Assembly (NCBI RefSeq): GCF_021729085.1
Contig: NZ_JAJSAR010000001.1
Location: 1,240,001-1,304,000, forward strand
Origin: Pseudohongiella sp. O18
Lineage (GTDB): Bacteria; Pseudomonadota; Gammaproteobacteria; Pseudomonadales; Pseudohongiellaceae
Direction: 5' to 3'
DNA length: 64,000 nt
The notes beneath the pieces were generated by a model. That model saw nothing but the letters and a program-made list of their open reading frames with translations, was not told where the DNA came from and did no database searches. Below, one piece after another: positions 1-7,636 of the stretch; position 1 is the stretch's first letter; every line of letters begins with the position of its first letter. The position numbers and the translations under genes are program-made.

Positions 1-249
1 GAGCTTGTAACGGCAGGAACCAAATGCGCCTGCGGGTGTGTGGCGCAGGGCGGCGATGGTGGCATCGGACTCTTTGCTGGTGTCGATCAACTCTTCACGC
101 AGTGCGCCGATGATGCCATTCATACCGGCGTATACTTTGCCGATCCTGTCTGAGTGTTTGCGGGCGGTTTCGATAACGCCACAGGCGCTGGCATTGATGA
201 CGGCGGTCACGCCGCCGGACTGAGCGTAAAAAAGATTGGCTTTGGACAT
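1..249 (-). CDS. pfp: PPi-dependent 6-phosphofructokinase, N-terminal part (runs off the left edge)
   Basis: Reading the minus strand from the ATG at 249 gives 83 uninterrupted codons to the window edge. The start reads MSKANLFYAQSGGVTAVINA, and the fragment ends with a GAFGSCRYKL-like block. From memory, this YAQSGGVTAVINAS start (Gly-rich phosphate-binding loop) followed by GKVYAGMNGIIGAL is typical of the PPi-dependent phosphofructokinases of gammaproteobacteria. These phosphorylate fructose-6-phosphate reversibly in the cytoplasm using pyrophosphate instead of ATP. The ATP-type enzyme is the alternative, but this N-terminus fits the PPi family better. The catalytic region lies outside the window. 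The gene is divergent from ubiX. Confidence 0.85.
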   Translation of the reverse strand, partial: MSKANLFYAQSGGVTAVINASACGVIETARKHSDRIGKVYAGMNGIIGALREELIDTSKESDATIAALRHTPAGAFGSCRYKL

Positions 250-398
250 GCTGTACCTGTGGGATTTCCTGTGAGCGGTGGAGGCGAGATGCAAAGTGGA
301 ACGGGCCGGGGCATAATGGTACAAATTGTGCCGCGCCTTGGCAATCCGGCGCCGTACGTGTCTCGTATCGTAGATTCCTGCCTGATTCGGATTTTTAC

Positions 399-974
399 AT
401 GAAGCGATTGATCATAGGGATGTCAGGGGCCAGCGGGCTTATTTACGGCATCAGACTACTGGAAGTGTTAAAACACACCGACGACGTCGAAACCCACCTG
501 GTAATGACACCCTCTGCACGACTGAATATCAGCCTCGAAACCGACTGGCAGGCTGATGAAGTAATCGCGATGGCTGACCAGTTTCATTCCGTCAAAGACC
601 TGGCTGCCAGCATTGCCAGTGGCTCTTACCGGACGGATGGCATGGTGGTTGCGCCATGTTCGATTAAAACCCTGTCGGCCATTGCCAACTGCTATGCCGA
701 CAACCTGCTCACCCGTGCTGCCGATGTGGTCCTCAAGGAGCGGCGACGACTGGTGCTGATGCCGCGTGAAACGCCTCTGCACACCGGGCACTGTGAGTTG
801 TTGTTGCGGGCGAGCCAGATGGGTGCCATTCTTGCGCCGCCCATGCCAGCCATGTATGCGCGGCCGCAATCGGTTGACGACATCATCAATCACAGCGTGG
901 GACGAGTGCTGGATCTGTTTGATATCGAATCAGGTCTGGTCAAACGCTGGCTGGGAGCTGCGGCGCAAAGCTGA
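399..974 (+). CDS. ubiX: UbiX flavin prenyltransferase
   Basis: 191 residues, the normal family length. UbiX joins a dimethylallyl group to FMN to make the prenylated flavin used by the UbiD decarboxylase in ubiquinone synthesis. The N-terminal GMSGASGLIYGIRLLEVL block (FMN phosphate loop), the central MVVAPCSIKTLSAIANCYADNL block and the LVLMPRETPLHTGH block are the family signatures. The protein is cytosolic with no signal peptide. Its 3' end overlaps the convergent DUF2390 gene by about 35 bp. A Pad1-type paralogue acting with another UbiD-like decarboxylase cannot be excluded, because ubiD is not in the window. Confidence 0.95.
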   Translation: MKRLIIGMSGASGLIYGIRLLEVLKHTDDVETHLVMTPSARLNISLETDWQADEVIAMADQFHSVKDLAASIASGSYRTDGMVVAPCSIKTLSAIANCYADNLLTRAADVVLKERRRLVLMPRETPLHTGHCELLLRASQMGAILAPPMPAMYARPQSVDDIINHSVGRVLDLFDIESGLVKRWLGAAAQS

Positions 975-1425
975 GCAGTGCCTGCCACCGGGCATCGGGG
1001 ATAGCGGGTGCGAACAGACCTCCATAGTCGCACAGATTATTCCGGATGGACTGCTGGCTGCCGCTGGCAGTGGATTGTTCGATCCAGGGTACGGCCATTG
1101 CTTCGAGCTCTTTCAATAGCGCGAGCTCGGCCTTCAGCTCGGTGGCTTTGATTCGCTCTCTCAGTTCAGACTGCGCCTGCCAGCCTTCTTTCATCCAGCG
1201 ACGGGCAGCTCGCAAGGGCCTAATGACCTGCTGCGACAAGGACTGACTGTGCGCCAGTGTCTTCGACCCCAGAGTCTCTGGCAGGTCGCCCACGCAGGCC
1301 CCGTACCAGCAAAGGAACAGTGCGTAGGGCACATCGATGCCGTATTCATCCTGCAGTAACAGGCAACAACCCTGGACTTCAGGTTGCTGGTACAATTCGA
1401 GCGCGTAGTCGGTCAGCGATATCAT
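940..1425 (-). CDS. TIGR02444/DUF2390 family protein
   Basis: 161 residues of mostly helical, soluble sequence. It begins MISLTDYALELYQQPEVQGC and contains LLLQDEYGIDVPYALFLCWYGA, the conserved core I recall for the proteobacterial TIGR02444 (DUF2390) family. No biochemical role is established. There is no signal peptide or membrane segment. Its 3' end overlaps ubiX tail to tail and its promoter must lie in the short gap shared with mpl (1426-1505). Function is inferred only at family level. Confidence 0.8.
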   Translation of the reverse strand: MISLTDYALELYQQPEVQGCCLLLQDEYGIDVPYALFLCWYGACVGDLPETLGSKTLAHSQSLSQQVIRPLRAARRWMKEGWQAQSELRERIKATELKAELALLKELEAMAVPWIEQSTASGSQQSIRNNLCDYGGLFAPAIPDARWQALLSFAPQLPASV

Positions 1426-1505
1426 TCGGCAATGACTGTCTTGTTGAATTTATCCTGATCGTCGACAGGATGCTACATTAGGGATATTAGCGTACAGGAT
1501 CACTT

Positions 1506-2939
1506 ATGCGAATTCATATTCTGGGTATTTGCGGCACATTCATGGGCAGCCTGGCCATTCTGGCCAAGGAGCTCGGCATGCAGGTGAGCGGCTCGGACGC
1601 CAATGTGTACCCGCCCATGAGCACGCAGCTTGAGCAGCAGGGTATCGCCTTGCACGAGGGTTTTGATCCTGCTCATCTGCAGCCGCACCCTGACCTGGTG
1701 GTCATCGGCAATGCCATGTCACGCGGCAATCCCAGTGTCGAGTATGTGCTGAACCGCGGTCTGCCTTACTGCTCCGGTCCCGAATTTCTGTCCCGTTATG
1801 TATTGCCGGGCAAGTGGGTGCTGGCAGTCGCTGGTACCCATGGCAAGACCACCACCAGCGCCATGCTGGCATGGATTCTGGAATTTGCCGGTATGCAGCC
1901 AGGTTATCTGATTGGTGGTGTTCTCAAGAATCTGCCGTCCTCGGCCCGACTCGGAGGCAGTGATTTTTTTGTTGTCGAGGCGGATGAGTATGACAGCGCC
2001 TTCTTCGACAAGCGCTCGAAGTTTGTTCACTACCATCCCCGAACACTGATTCTGAATAATCTTGAGTTCGACCATGCCGACATCTTCCCGGATCTGGCGG
2101 CTATCCAGCGACAGTTTCACCATTTGCTGCGTACGGTGCCGTCTGATGGGCTTATCGTCTGTCCCAGTGACATTCCGGCCCTTGAGCAGGTGTTCAATCA
2201 GGGGTGCTGGACGCCCGTGCAGTACCTTGACTGGCAGGGGCAGGAACGCGCCGATCGATCTGGCATAGGCTGGCAGGTCGAGTTGCTCAGCCCCGACGGC
2301 AAGGTATGTGAAATCTACAGAACCGGCCCGCAAGGCAGCAACAGCAGGGCGGTGATAGAGTGGCAACTAACCGGGCGCCATAACGCCTTTAATGCGCTGG
2401 CTGCGGTGGCCGCCGCCTATCACGTCGGTATCGATATTGGCGTCGCCTGCGAGGCGCTGTCGGCGTTTCAGAGCGTAAAACGACGCATGGAGTTGCTGGG
2501 CGAGGTACAGGGTGTGTATGTATATGATGATTTTGCGCATCATCCGACTGCCATCGAAACAACGCTCGATGGCATGCGCAAGTCGCTGGGCAGCACGCCG
2601 GGCGCCAGATTGATCGCAGTCATCGAGCCACGCTCTGCAACCATGAAGCTTGGCGTTCATCAAAGCACGCTGGGTGCATCCACTCAACACGCAGATATGG
2701 TGTTGTGGATGGCGGCGGATAATTCAGGCCTGGATGTTGAGCAACTGGTCAATGAAAGCCCGGTGCCGGCACTGGCCTTCAGTCAGGTGGACGATATAGT
2801 CAATTATCTGGCCAACTACTCGCGCGCAGGTGATCATATCGTCATCATGAGCAACGGGGGATTTGGTGGCATCCACCGTTTGCTGCTCAATGCGCTGGCG
2901 TCGCGAAATTCAGCAGGCGCCGAGCTTGAAGAATCATAG
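1506..2939 (+). CDS. mpl: UDP-N-acetylmuramate:L-Ala-gamma-D-Glu-meso-DAP ligase
   Basis: 477 residues. Mpl recycles murein by attaching the salvaged tripeptide L-Ala-gamma-D-Glu-meso-DAP to UDP-MurNAc in the cytoplasm. Visible motifs are an N-terminal Rossmann region (HILGICGTFMGSLA), the Mur-ligase P-loop AGTHGKTTTSAMLAW, NNLEFDHADIF in the central domain, the GRHNAFNALAA block, and DDFAHHPTAIETTL at the start of the C-terminal domain. The GICGTFMG start and the HADIF motif separate it from MurC. The ATG follows a CAGGAT ribosome site. It stands alone, as mpl usually does in gammaproteobacteria. Confidence 0.95.
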   Translation: MRIHILGICGTFMGSLAILAKELGMQVSGSDANVYPPMSTQLEQQGIALHEGFDPAHLQPHPDLVVIGNAMSRGNPSVEYVLNRGLPYCSGPEFLSRYVLPGKWVLAVAGTHGKTTTSAMLAWILEFAGMQPGYLIGGVLKNLPSSARLGGSDFFVVEADEYDSAFFDKRSKFVHYHPRTLILNNLEFDHADIFPDLAAIQRQFHHLLRTVPSDGLIVCPSDIPALEQVFNQGCWTPVQYLDWQGQERADRSGIGWQVELLSPDGKVCEIYRTGPQGSNSRAVIEWQLTGRHNAFNALAAVAAAYHVGIDIGVACEALSAFQSVKRRMELLGEVQGVYVYDDFAHHPTAIETTLDGMRKSLGSTPGARLIAVIEPRSATMKLGVHQSTLGASTQHADMVLWMAADNSGLDVEQLVNESPVPALAFSQVDDIVNYLANYSRAGDHIVIMSNGGFGGIHRLLLNALASRNSAGAELEES

Positions 2940-2999
2940 GGCCAGAGTCTGTGCTCAGACCATGACCTCAGGCCCTGGTCGGCAACAGGAGAAATCGCT

Positions 3000-3620
3000 G
3001 TGGACAAGCATGAACTGATTCCACTGTTTCCTCTTCGCTCGGTATTGTTTCCGGGTGGAAGACTGCCGTTGCAGATATTCGAACAGCGCTACCTGGACCT
3101 CGTCAGCCAGTGCCTGCGCAGCGACAGTGGTTTTGGTATCTGCCTGCTGAAAAAAGGTGAGGAGACGGTCCGGGCCGGCACCAGTCAGCAGGTCCACCGC
3201 ACTGGCACTTATGCCCGCATAGTAGACTGGGACAAGCTGCCAAACGGCCTGTTGGGTATCACGGTTGAAGGCACACGCAAGTTTCGCGTGCAGGAATGCT
3301 GGCCTCGGGCAGATAAAGTCCTGATGGCTACAGTAGAGTGGGCTGATACAGATTTTGTGGGCCAGCCTGCGATTGAGCCCAGTGACGATCAGGCGCATCT
3401 GGTGGATCTGCTGAAAGACCTGATGGCGCACCCGCTGGTGGAGAATCTGGGGCTGGAAATCGATATGCGCGATCAGCGACAGGTCGCCTGGCGACTGGCC
3501 GAGCTGTTGCCGGTGCCCGCCGACGACAAGCAGCGCCTGCTGGAGCTGGATGATACCGATGAGCGATTGCGGGAGCTTGAAAACCTGCTGGCAACAGTGC
3601 TGCGTTACACATCCAGCTGA
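3000..3620 (+). CDS. LON-domain substrate-binding-like protein
   Basis: 206 residues starting at GTG, preceded by AGGAG. The sequence begins with IPLFPLRSVLFPGGRLPLQIFEQRYLDL in meaning: the PLFPL and LPLQIFE motifs are the hallmark of the N-terminal LON (PUA-like) domain. No AAA+ or protease domain follows, so this is the stand-alone bacterial type whose role is unknown; binding of unfolded protein or partner substrates is a family-based guess. It is soluble, and no lon gene is nearby. It lies 60 bp after mpl on the same strand and could be cotranscribed with it. Confidence 0.85.
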   Translation: MDKHELIPLFPLRSVLFPGGRLPLQIFEQRYLDLVSQCLRSDSGFGICLLKKGEETVRAGTSQQVHRTGTYARIVDWDKLPNGLLGITVEGTRKFRVQECWPRADKVLMATVEWADTDFVGQPAIEPSDDQAHLVDLLKDLMAHPLVENLGLEIDMRDQRQVAWRLAELLPVPADDKQRLLELDDTDERLRELENLLATVLRYTSS

Positions 3621-3650
3621 GCGGCGTACAGGGCAGCGCAGCCAGTCCTG

Positions 3651-4139
3651 TTACCTTGGCAACAACTCAACAATCCGGTCAAAACCAACCAGAATCAGCA
3701 GCAGGTCTTCCTGGTTGTAGACACCCTGGATAAATCTGGCCGAGGCATCCTGTCCAGTGTTGGGGGCAATTTCCATGGCTGTTTCGTCGAGGTCGACGAC
3801 GGCGGCGACTCGATCCACCAGCACCCCTACGATGAAGTCTTCAACCTCGACCACGATAATCCGCGACTGTGAGGTCACATCGCGCCCTGGCAGGGCAAAC
3901 ACCGTGCGTGCGTCGATGACAGTCACAACATTGCCGCGCAGGTTGATAATGCCCAGGATGAAACTGGGAGCGCCCGGCACTGGTGTGATTTCGGTGTAAC
4001 GAAGCACCTCATTTACCCGTGCAGCATTGATCGCGTAGGTTTCTTCACCCAGTGCAAAACTGACGTGTTTGATGACGTTGCGCGGCAGCTCTTCATCGTG
4101 CTGATTGGCGTCAACGGCCAGCGCTTGGCTTGCGTTCAT
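3651..4139 (-). CDS. cheW: CheW-type chemotaxis coupling protein
   Basis: 162 residues. CheW links chemoreceptors to the CheA kinase. The sequence has the CheW fold signatures: HVSFALGEETYAINAARVNEVL at the start, then ITPVPGAPSFILGIINLRGNVVTVID, and a FIVGVLVDRVAAVVDL block. It lies alone, with no cheA, cheY or receptor beside it. The nearest chemoreceptor is at about 42-43 kb. It may serve a remote che system or act as an accessory CheW. It is convergent with the LON-domain gene with a gap of only 30 bp. Confidence 0.9.
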   Translation of the reverse strand: MNASQALAVDANQHDEELPRNVIKHVSFALGEETYAINAARVNEVLRYTEITPVPGAPSFILGIINLRGNVVTVIDARTVFALPGRDVTSQSRIIVVEVEDFIVGVLVDRVAAVVDLDETAMEIAPNTGQDASARFIQGVYNQEDLLLILVGFDRIVELLPR

Positions 4140-4331
4140 GACTTAATCCTGTCGTTATCGTAACGGCTACTTTTGTGTTAGCGGCCAGTTTCAAAAAAAA
4201 TTGAGTATCAGAGTGTGCCCGGGTGCTGCACTGGCGAAGCCGGGTTATATCATTCATAATTCGCTGTCACTGGGGCTGTTAACTCAGCCTGCAACAGCGG
4301 TAAGTGACGCAGCAGGAAATCAGGAGATTGC

Positions 4332-4514
4332 ATGGCGGAAGTTTGGCTTAGTCCAGGCAGCTGGACGCACGAGCAGTGGTTGATCGTCAGTATTCTGGCC
4401 TTCATTATCATCGCGGTAATTGTAATTGCTTACCGATTGGCAAAAATTATCGGCAGTGTCGGCAAAAAGCGGGAAATGCCGGTATTGCGCCCCGGCAAAC
4501 GGCCCAGGCGCTAG
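4332..4514 (+). CDS. Small single-pass membrane protein, hypothetical
   Basis: 60 residues with a clear ribosome site (AGGAGATTGC before the ATG). Residues about 17-38 form one hydrophobic helix rich in Ile and Val, followed by a strongly basic tail (GKKREMP...RPGKRPRR), which predicts the C-terminus in the cytoplasm. I do not recognise the family. The good Shine-Dalgarno and the membrane-protein composition argue that it is a real gene rather than a chance frame. Confidence 0.6.
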   Translation: MAEVWLSPGSWTHEQWLIVSILAFIIIAVIVIAYRLAKIIGSVGKKREMPVLRPGKRPRR

Positions 4515-4559
4515 TTTGACGCCCGGATGATGATGGCAGGCGAACAGTCCGGCTGTTGA

Positions 4560-4718
4560 TTACAACAGCATGATGTCGAGCAGAGCAGCCACGCCGGCCA
4601 GTGCCGCAACGACTACCCCAAGCCAGCCCAGCAGTGCCCAGACTCGAAACGCCTTGCCGTTTTCCGGGTACAAACCAGATTGTTCATATTCACGTTCGGG
4701 TTTTTCTGATTCGCTCAT
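4560..4718 (-). CDS. Small tail-anchored membrane protein, hypothetical
   Basis: 52 residues starting MSESEKPEREYEQSGLYPEN, with a strong AGGAGG ribosome site 5-10 bases upstream that fixes this start and rules out the longer frame to 4796. The N-terminal half is acidic and hydrophilic; residues about 28-51 form a single hydrophobic helix ending at the C-terminus. Its start codon overlaps that of the divergent protease gene by two bases (the shared CATG at 4716-4719). Family and function are unknown. Confidence 0.6.
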   Translation of the reverse strand: MSESEKPEREYEQSGLYPENGKAFRVWALLGWLGVVVAALAGVAALLDIMLL

Positions 4719-5523
4719 GGCAACCTCCTGGCTGAAACGCATAAATCTACAGATGGCGACCCTGTTGTGTGTGGTCAGCTTGCCTGCCAATGCCATAATG
4801 ATGCGTCATGATACCGGATACACGCGCTATCTCGCCAGTGAATCAGAGTATCCGGCAGTCTTCCCGCTACTTGAGGATGAGCGCAGCAAGACCTGTGTGG
4901 CAACCCTTATCGCGGCGCGTTGGGCCATCACGGCCGCACACTGCATAGAGCAGGTCGGCATGGACGTGAAGGACGACACACTTAGCCACCCCGTGCAGAT
5001 CAATAAACAATCTCACACTGTTACCAGAGTCCATTTTCACCCCCAATGGCCGGGCCAGGCGCGTCCGCTGAACAGTGCTGGTGAGGTGGACCTGGCCTTG
5101 CTCTACCTCGATCGTTCTGTGGCAGAGGTTGCGCCCATACCCTTGTATCAGGGCGATGCTGAGCAGGGCCGGGAGATGAGTTTTGTCGGTTGGGGTTATG
5201 CCGGTTTCGGCAGCAGTGGTCAGCGTTTTAATGATGGCAGACTGCGCCGCGCCGCCAATCGCGTGGATGAGGCAGCTGACCGTCTGCATTTTTATTTTGA
5301 TGACCCTGCAGGACCTGCAAGTGCCGCATTGCCTCTTGAGGGTATTCCCGGTCTGGGTGACAGCGGTGGACCGGCACTGGTGCTGGAGCAGGGTGAATGG
5401 CAACTCGCCGGCATAGCCGTGGGTGAAATTGACCGGGGGCAGCGCTGGGGGCGTTATGGCGCCCGGGTTGTCTATGAACGCATCGGGCAGCACATCGACT
5501 GGGTTCGCCAGATCATCCGCTAG
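4717..5523 (+). CDS. Secreted trypsin-like (S1) serine protease
   Basis: 268 residues from the ATG at 4717. An N-terminal signal sequence (about 1-26, ending LPANA) predicts export. The chymotrypsin-fold triad is visible: His75 in TAAHCIE, Asp125 in EVDLALLYLD, and Ser216 in GLGDSGGPAL. The length is normal for a single-domain S1 protease with no PDZ domain, so it is not DegP-like. The frame is open further upstream to 4570, but that part is antisense to the small membrane protein. A second possible start is the ATG at 4753; neither has a strong ribosome site. The natural substrate is unknown. Confidence 0.85.
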   Translation: MATSWLKRINLQMATLLCVVSLPANAIMMRHDTGYTRYLASESEYPAVFPLLEDERSKTCVATLIAARWAITAAHCIEQVGMDVKDDTLSHPVQINKQSHTVTRVHFHPQWPGQARPLNSAGEVDLALLYLDRSVAEVAPIPLYQGDAEQGREMSFVGWGYAGFGSSGQRFNDGRLRRAANRVDEAADRLHFYFDDPAGPASAALPLEGIPGLGDSGGPALVLEQGEWQLAGIAVGEIDRGQRWGRYGARVVYERIGQHIDWVRQIIR

Positions 5524-5556
5524 CTGTTCAGCTCCGTATCGACTCTCAGGTGAATT

Positions 5557-5565
5557 TGCTACACT
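5557..5565 (+). promoter_or_regulatory. Extended -10 element upstream of the peroxiredoxin gene
   Basis: TGCTACACT matches an extended -10 box (TGN-TATAAT-like) 85 bases before the ATG at 5650. The matching -35 region (around TATCGA, 5537-5542) is poor, as is common for extended -10 promoters. Confidence 0.35.
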
Positions 5566-5583
5566 CGAAAGCCTGTGCTGAAT

Positions 5584-5623
5584 AACTCAGCTTTCCTGAT
5601 TCAGCTTTCTGATTCAAGTTTCC
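5584..5623 (+). repeat. Three tandem 13-14 bp imperfect repeats in the peroxiredoxin leader
   Basis: Three adjacent copies related to GATTCAGCTTTCT lie at 5584-5597, 5598-5610 and 5611-5623, between the likely -10 element and the ribosome site. They may be a regulator site or an mRNA leader structure; nothing in the sequence decides which. Confidence 0.5.
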
Positions 5624-5649
5624 CATTCAACAATCCATGCGAGGTGCAC

Positions 5650-6129
5650 ATGAGCGTTAACAAAGGTGACAAGATTCCAGCAGCGACACTAAAAGTTATG
5701 GGCAAAGACGGTCCCGAGAGTATGAGCACTGATGCAGTATTCGCAGGCAAAAAAGTTGTGCTGTTCGCCGTTCCGGGCGCTTTTACACCTGGCTGTACCG
5801 TGACCCACCTGCCTGGCTACGTCGTCAATGCTGACAAGATCAAGGCTAAAGGCGTCGACACGATCGCCTGCGTTGCCGTAAATGACGCGTTTGTCATGGA
5901 CGCCTGGGGCAAAAGCCAGAATGCTGACGAAATACTGATGCTCGCTGATGGCAATGCAGAGTTCAGCAAGGCGCTGGGCCTGACGATGGATGCCAGTGGT
6001 TTCGGAATGGGTACCCGCAGTCGCCGCTACGCGATGATCGTCAATGATGGCGTGATCGAGCATCTGGCGGTTGAGGACGGTGCCGGCGTCAATGTCAGCG
6101 CGGCAGAAAAAATTATGGAGCAACTGTAG
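5650..6129 (+). CDS. Prx5-type atypical peroxiredoxin
   Basis: 159 residues from the ATG at 5650, chosen over the upstream in-frame start at 5575 because a GCGAGGTG ribosome site precedes it and the family starts here. The active-site motif PGAFTPGCTVTHLPGY carries the peroxidatic cysteine (Cys49) and is diagnostic of the Prx5 (type II) family. These enzymes reduce hydrogen peroxide and alkyl peroxides with glutathione/glutaredoxin or thioredoxin. The glutaredoxin domain found fused in some relatives is absent. The dienelactone hydrolase gene begins 20 bases downstream and is probably cotranscribed. Confidence 0.9.
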   Translation: MSVNKGDKIPAATLKVMGKDGPESMSTDAVFAGKKVVLFAVPGAFTPGCTVTHLPGYVVNADKIKAKGVDTIACVAVNDAFVMDAWGKSQNADEILMLADGNAEFSKALGLTMDASGFGMGTRSRRYAMIVNDGVIEHLAVEDGAGVNVSAAEKIMEQL

Positions 6130-6149
6130 CCGTTGCGGAGGCCCCGACC

Positions 6150-6899
6150 ATGCTGAAGACAGAATATATCGAATATCAGGATGGAGATGTCGTCCTGGAA
6201 GCCTATGTGGCCTACGATGAGGACGCCAAAGAGCCGCGCCCATGTGTGCTGGTGGCGCATGACTGGACCGGGCGCCGTGCCTACGCCTGTGCTGGTGCCG
6301 AGCGCATGGCCGAGCTGGGTTATGTGGGATTTGCGGTGGACGTCTACGGCAAAGGCAAGTTTGGCAAAGAGGGTGATGTCGAAGGTAATTCGGCACTGAT
6401 GAAGCCATTCGTGGAAGACCGTGCGCTTTTACGTGGCCGCATGTTGGCGGCCCTGGCGGCGGCACGCAAACTGTCGCAGGTAGACGACAGCAATATGGGG
6501 GCCATGGGTTACTGCTTTGGCGGTATGTCAGTGCTTGAGCTTGCGCGCTCGGGCGCGGATGTGAAAGGCGTTGCCAGCGTGCACGGCCTGCTGTTCGCAG
6601 GCGAAGCCCCTTCCAGCAAGGCAATCCAGTCCAAAGTGCTGGTGCTGCATGGGCATGATGATCCCATGGTGCCCCCCGAGCAGGTATTGGCATTCGAGCA
6701 GGAAATGTCGGATGCTGGTGTAGACTGGCAGGTACACGTCTATGGCGGCACCAAACATGCCTTCACCAATCCTGGGGCCAATAACCCTGACTTTGGTACC
6801 GTCTACAGCCAGACTGCCAACCGTCGGGCTGAGCAGGCTCTGGCCAACTTCTTCCATGAGTTGTTTGTGGATACTCCCCCGCTGGATGTCGCTCCCTGA
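6150..6899 (+). CDS. Dienelactone hydrolase family protein
   Basis: 249 residues, cytosolic, alpha/beta-hydrolase fold. The nucleophile is Cys122 in GYCFGG, as in true dienelactone hydrolases. The acid is probably Asp170 or Asp171 in HGHDDPMVPP, and the base is His203 in GTKHAFTNP. The family hydrolyses cyclic esters; many bacterial members act outside chloroaromatic degradation on unknown substrates. A GGAGG ribosome site precedes the ATG. It follows the Prx5 gene closely. No aromatic-degradation genes are near, so a detoxification role is more likely than a catabolic one. Confidence 0.85.
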   Translation: MLKTEYIEYQDGDVVLEAYVAYDEDAKEPRPCVLVAHDWTGRRAYACAGAERMAELGYVGFAVDVYGKGKFGKEGDVEGNSALMKPFVEDRALLRGRMLAALAAARKLSQVDDSNMGAMGYCFGGMSVLELARSGADVKGVASVHGLLFAGEAPSSKAIQSKVLVLHGHDDPMVPPEQVLAFEQEMSDAGVDWQVHVYGGTKHAFTNPGANNPDFGTVYSQTANRRAEQALANFFHELFVDTPPLDVAP

Positions 6900-6955
6900 G
6901 CACTTCCGATGGCCCGGTCTGGTCTTTCCGAGCAGCTCCGGGTCAACTCCCAGAG

Positions 6956-7582
6956 TCAATGTGAGGCGTGCAGCTGTTCTGCCAGATGATGCAGGATGGC
7001 TGCCGTGGCGCCCCATATCCGGTAATGCCGGAACTGCAGCTCCCGAAACTTGCGCTGTCGGTTCTGAAACTCCATGGAACTGATCCTGTACTGTGAAGGA
7101 TCAAGAATCAGTGAGGCCGGCGCATAAAATATTTCCGCTACCTCATTGGGGCAGGGGGTGACCGGTGTGTCCGGAGGCACCAGACCAACAACCGGAGTCA
7201 CGTGAAAAGCTGACGGCATCAGCAGGGCTGGCAGCGTTCCCATGATCCGCACCGAGTCAGGTGGCAATCGGGTTTCTTCCTCGGCTTCCCGCAAGGCAGT
7301 GGCAATCAGATCAACATCTTCCGGGTCTCTGGAGCCGCCGGGCAGACTGATCTGTCCGGCATGGCTGCGCAGATGCTCCGTGCGCCGGGTCAGCATGATC
7401 ATGGGTTCCGGGCCTGAGGCAATGATGGGAATCAATACGGCAGCCTGACGCACCGGCTTGCCGTAGATGTGGCTTGCCGGTCTCAGGATCTGGTCTTCAG
7501 GATCGGGAGGTTTAATCAGCCCGCTGGGCGAAGGCGAGAGCTGAAAGAAATCCTCCAGCCTTTGAATCAGTTCCTCGCCCAT
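6956..7582 (-). CDS. Nudix hydrolase, CoA pyrophosphatase type (NudL-like)
   Basis: 208 residues. The Nudix box is present around residues 95-117 (GGSRDPEDVDLIATALREAEEE). Just before it lies LLTRRTEHLRSHAGQISLPGG, matching the extra motif of CoA-diphosphatases such as NudL. These split coenzyme A into 4'-phosphopantetheine and 3',5'-ADP. An AGGAGAG site lies upstream of the ATG. It sits 54 bp downstream of the TonB receptor gene on the same strand and may be read from the same transcript. Confidence 0.88.
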   Translation of the reverse strand: MGEELIQRLEDFFQLSPSPSGLIKPPDPEDQILRPASHIYGKPVRQAAVLIPIIASGPEPMIMLTRRTEHLRSHAGQISLPGGSRDPEDVDLIATALREAEEETRLPPDSVRIMGTLPALLMPSAFHVTPVVGLVPPDTPVTPCPNEVAEIFYAPASLILDPSQYRISSMEFQNRQRKFRELQFRHYRIWGATAAILHHLAEQLHASH

Positions 7583-7636
7583 GGTCTGTTTTTACTCTCC
7601 TGTATCAGCCCTCACTCTTCAATTAAAGAGCCAGGA

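Noticed and set aside
4201-4383. 60-codon plus-strand frame before the small membrane protein
   Set aside because: No ribosome site and it overlaps the start of the better-supported frame at 4332.
5689-6693. 334-codon minus-strand frame across the peroxiredoxin and hydrolase genes
   Set aside because: Spans two clear genes on the other strand and is Pro/Arg/His-rich low-quality sequence.
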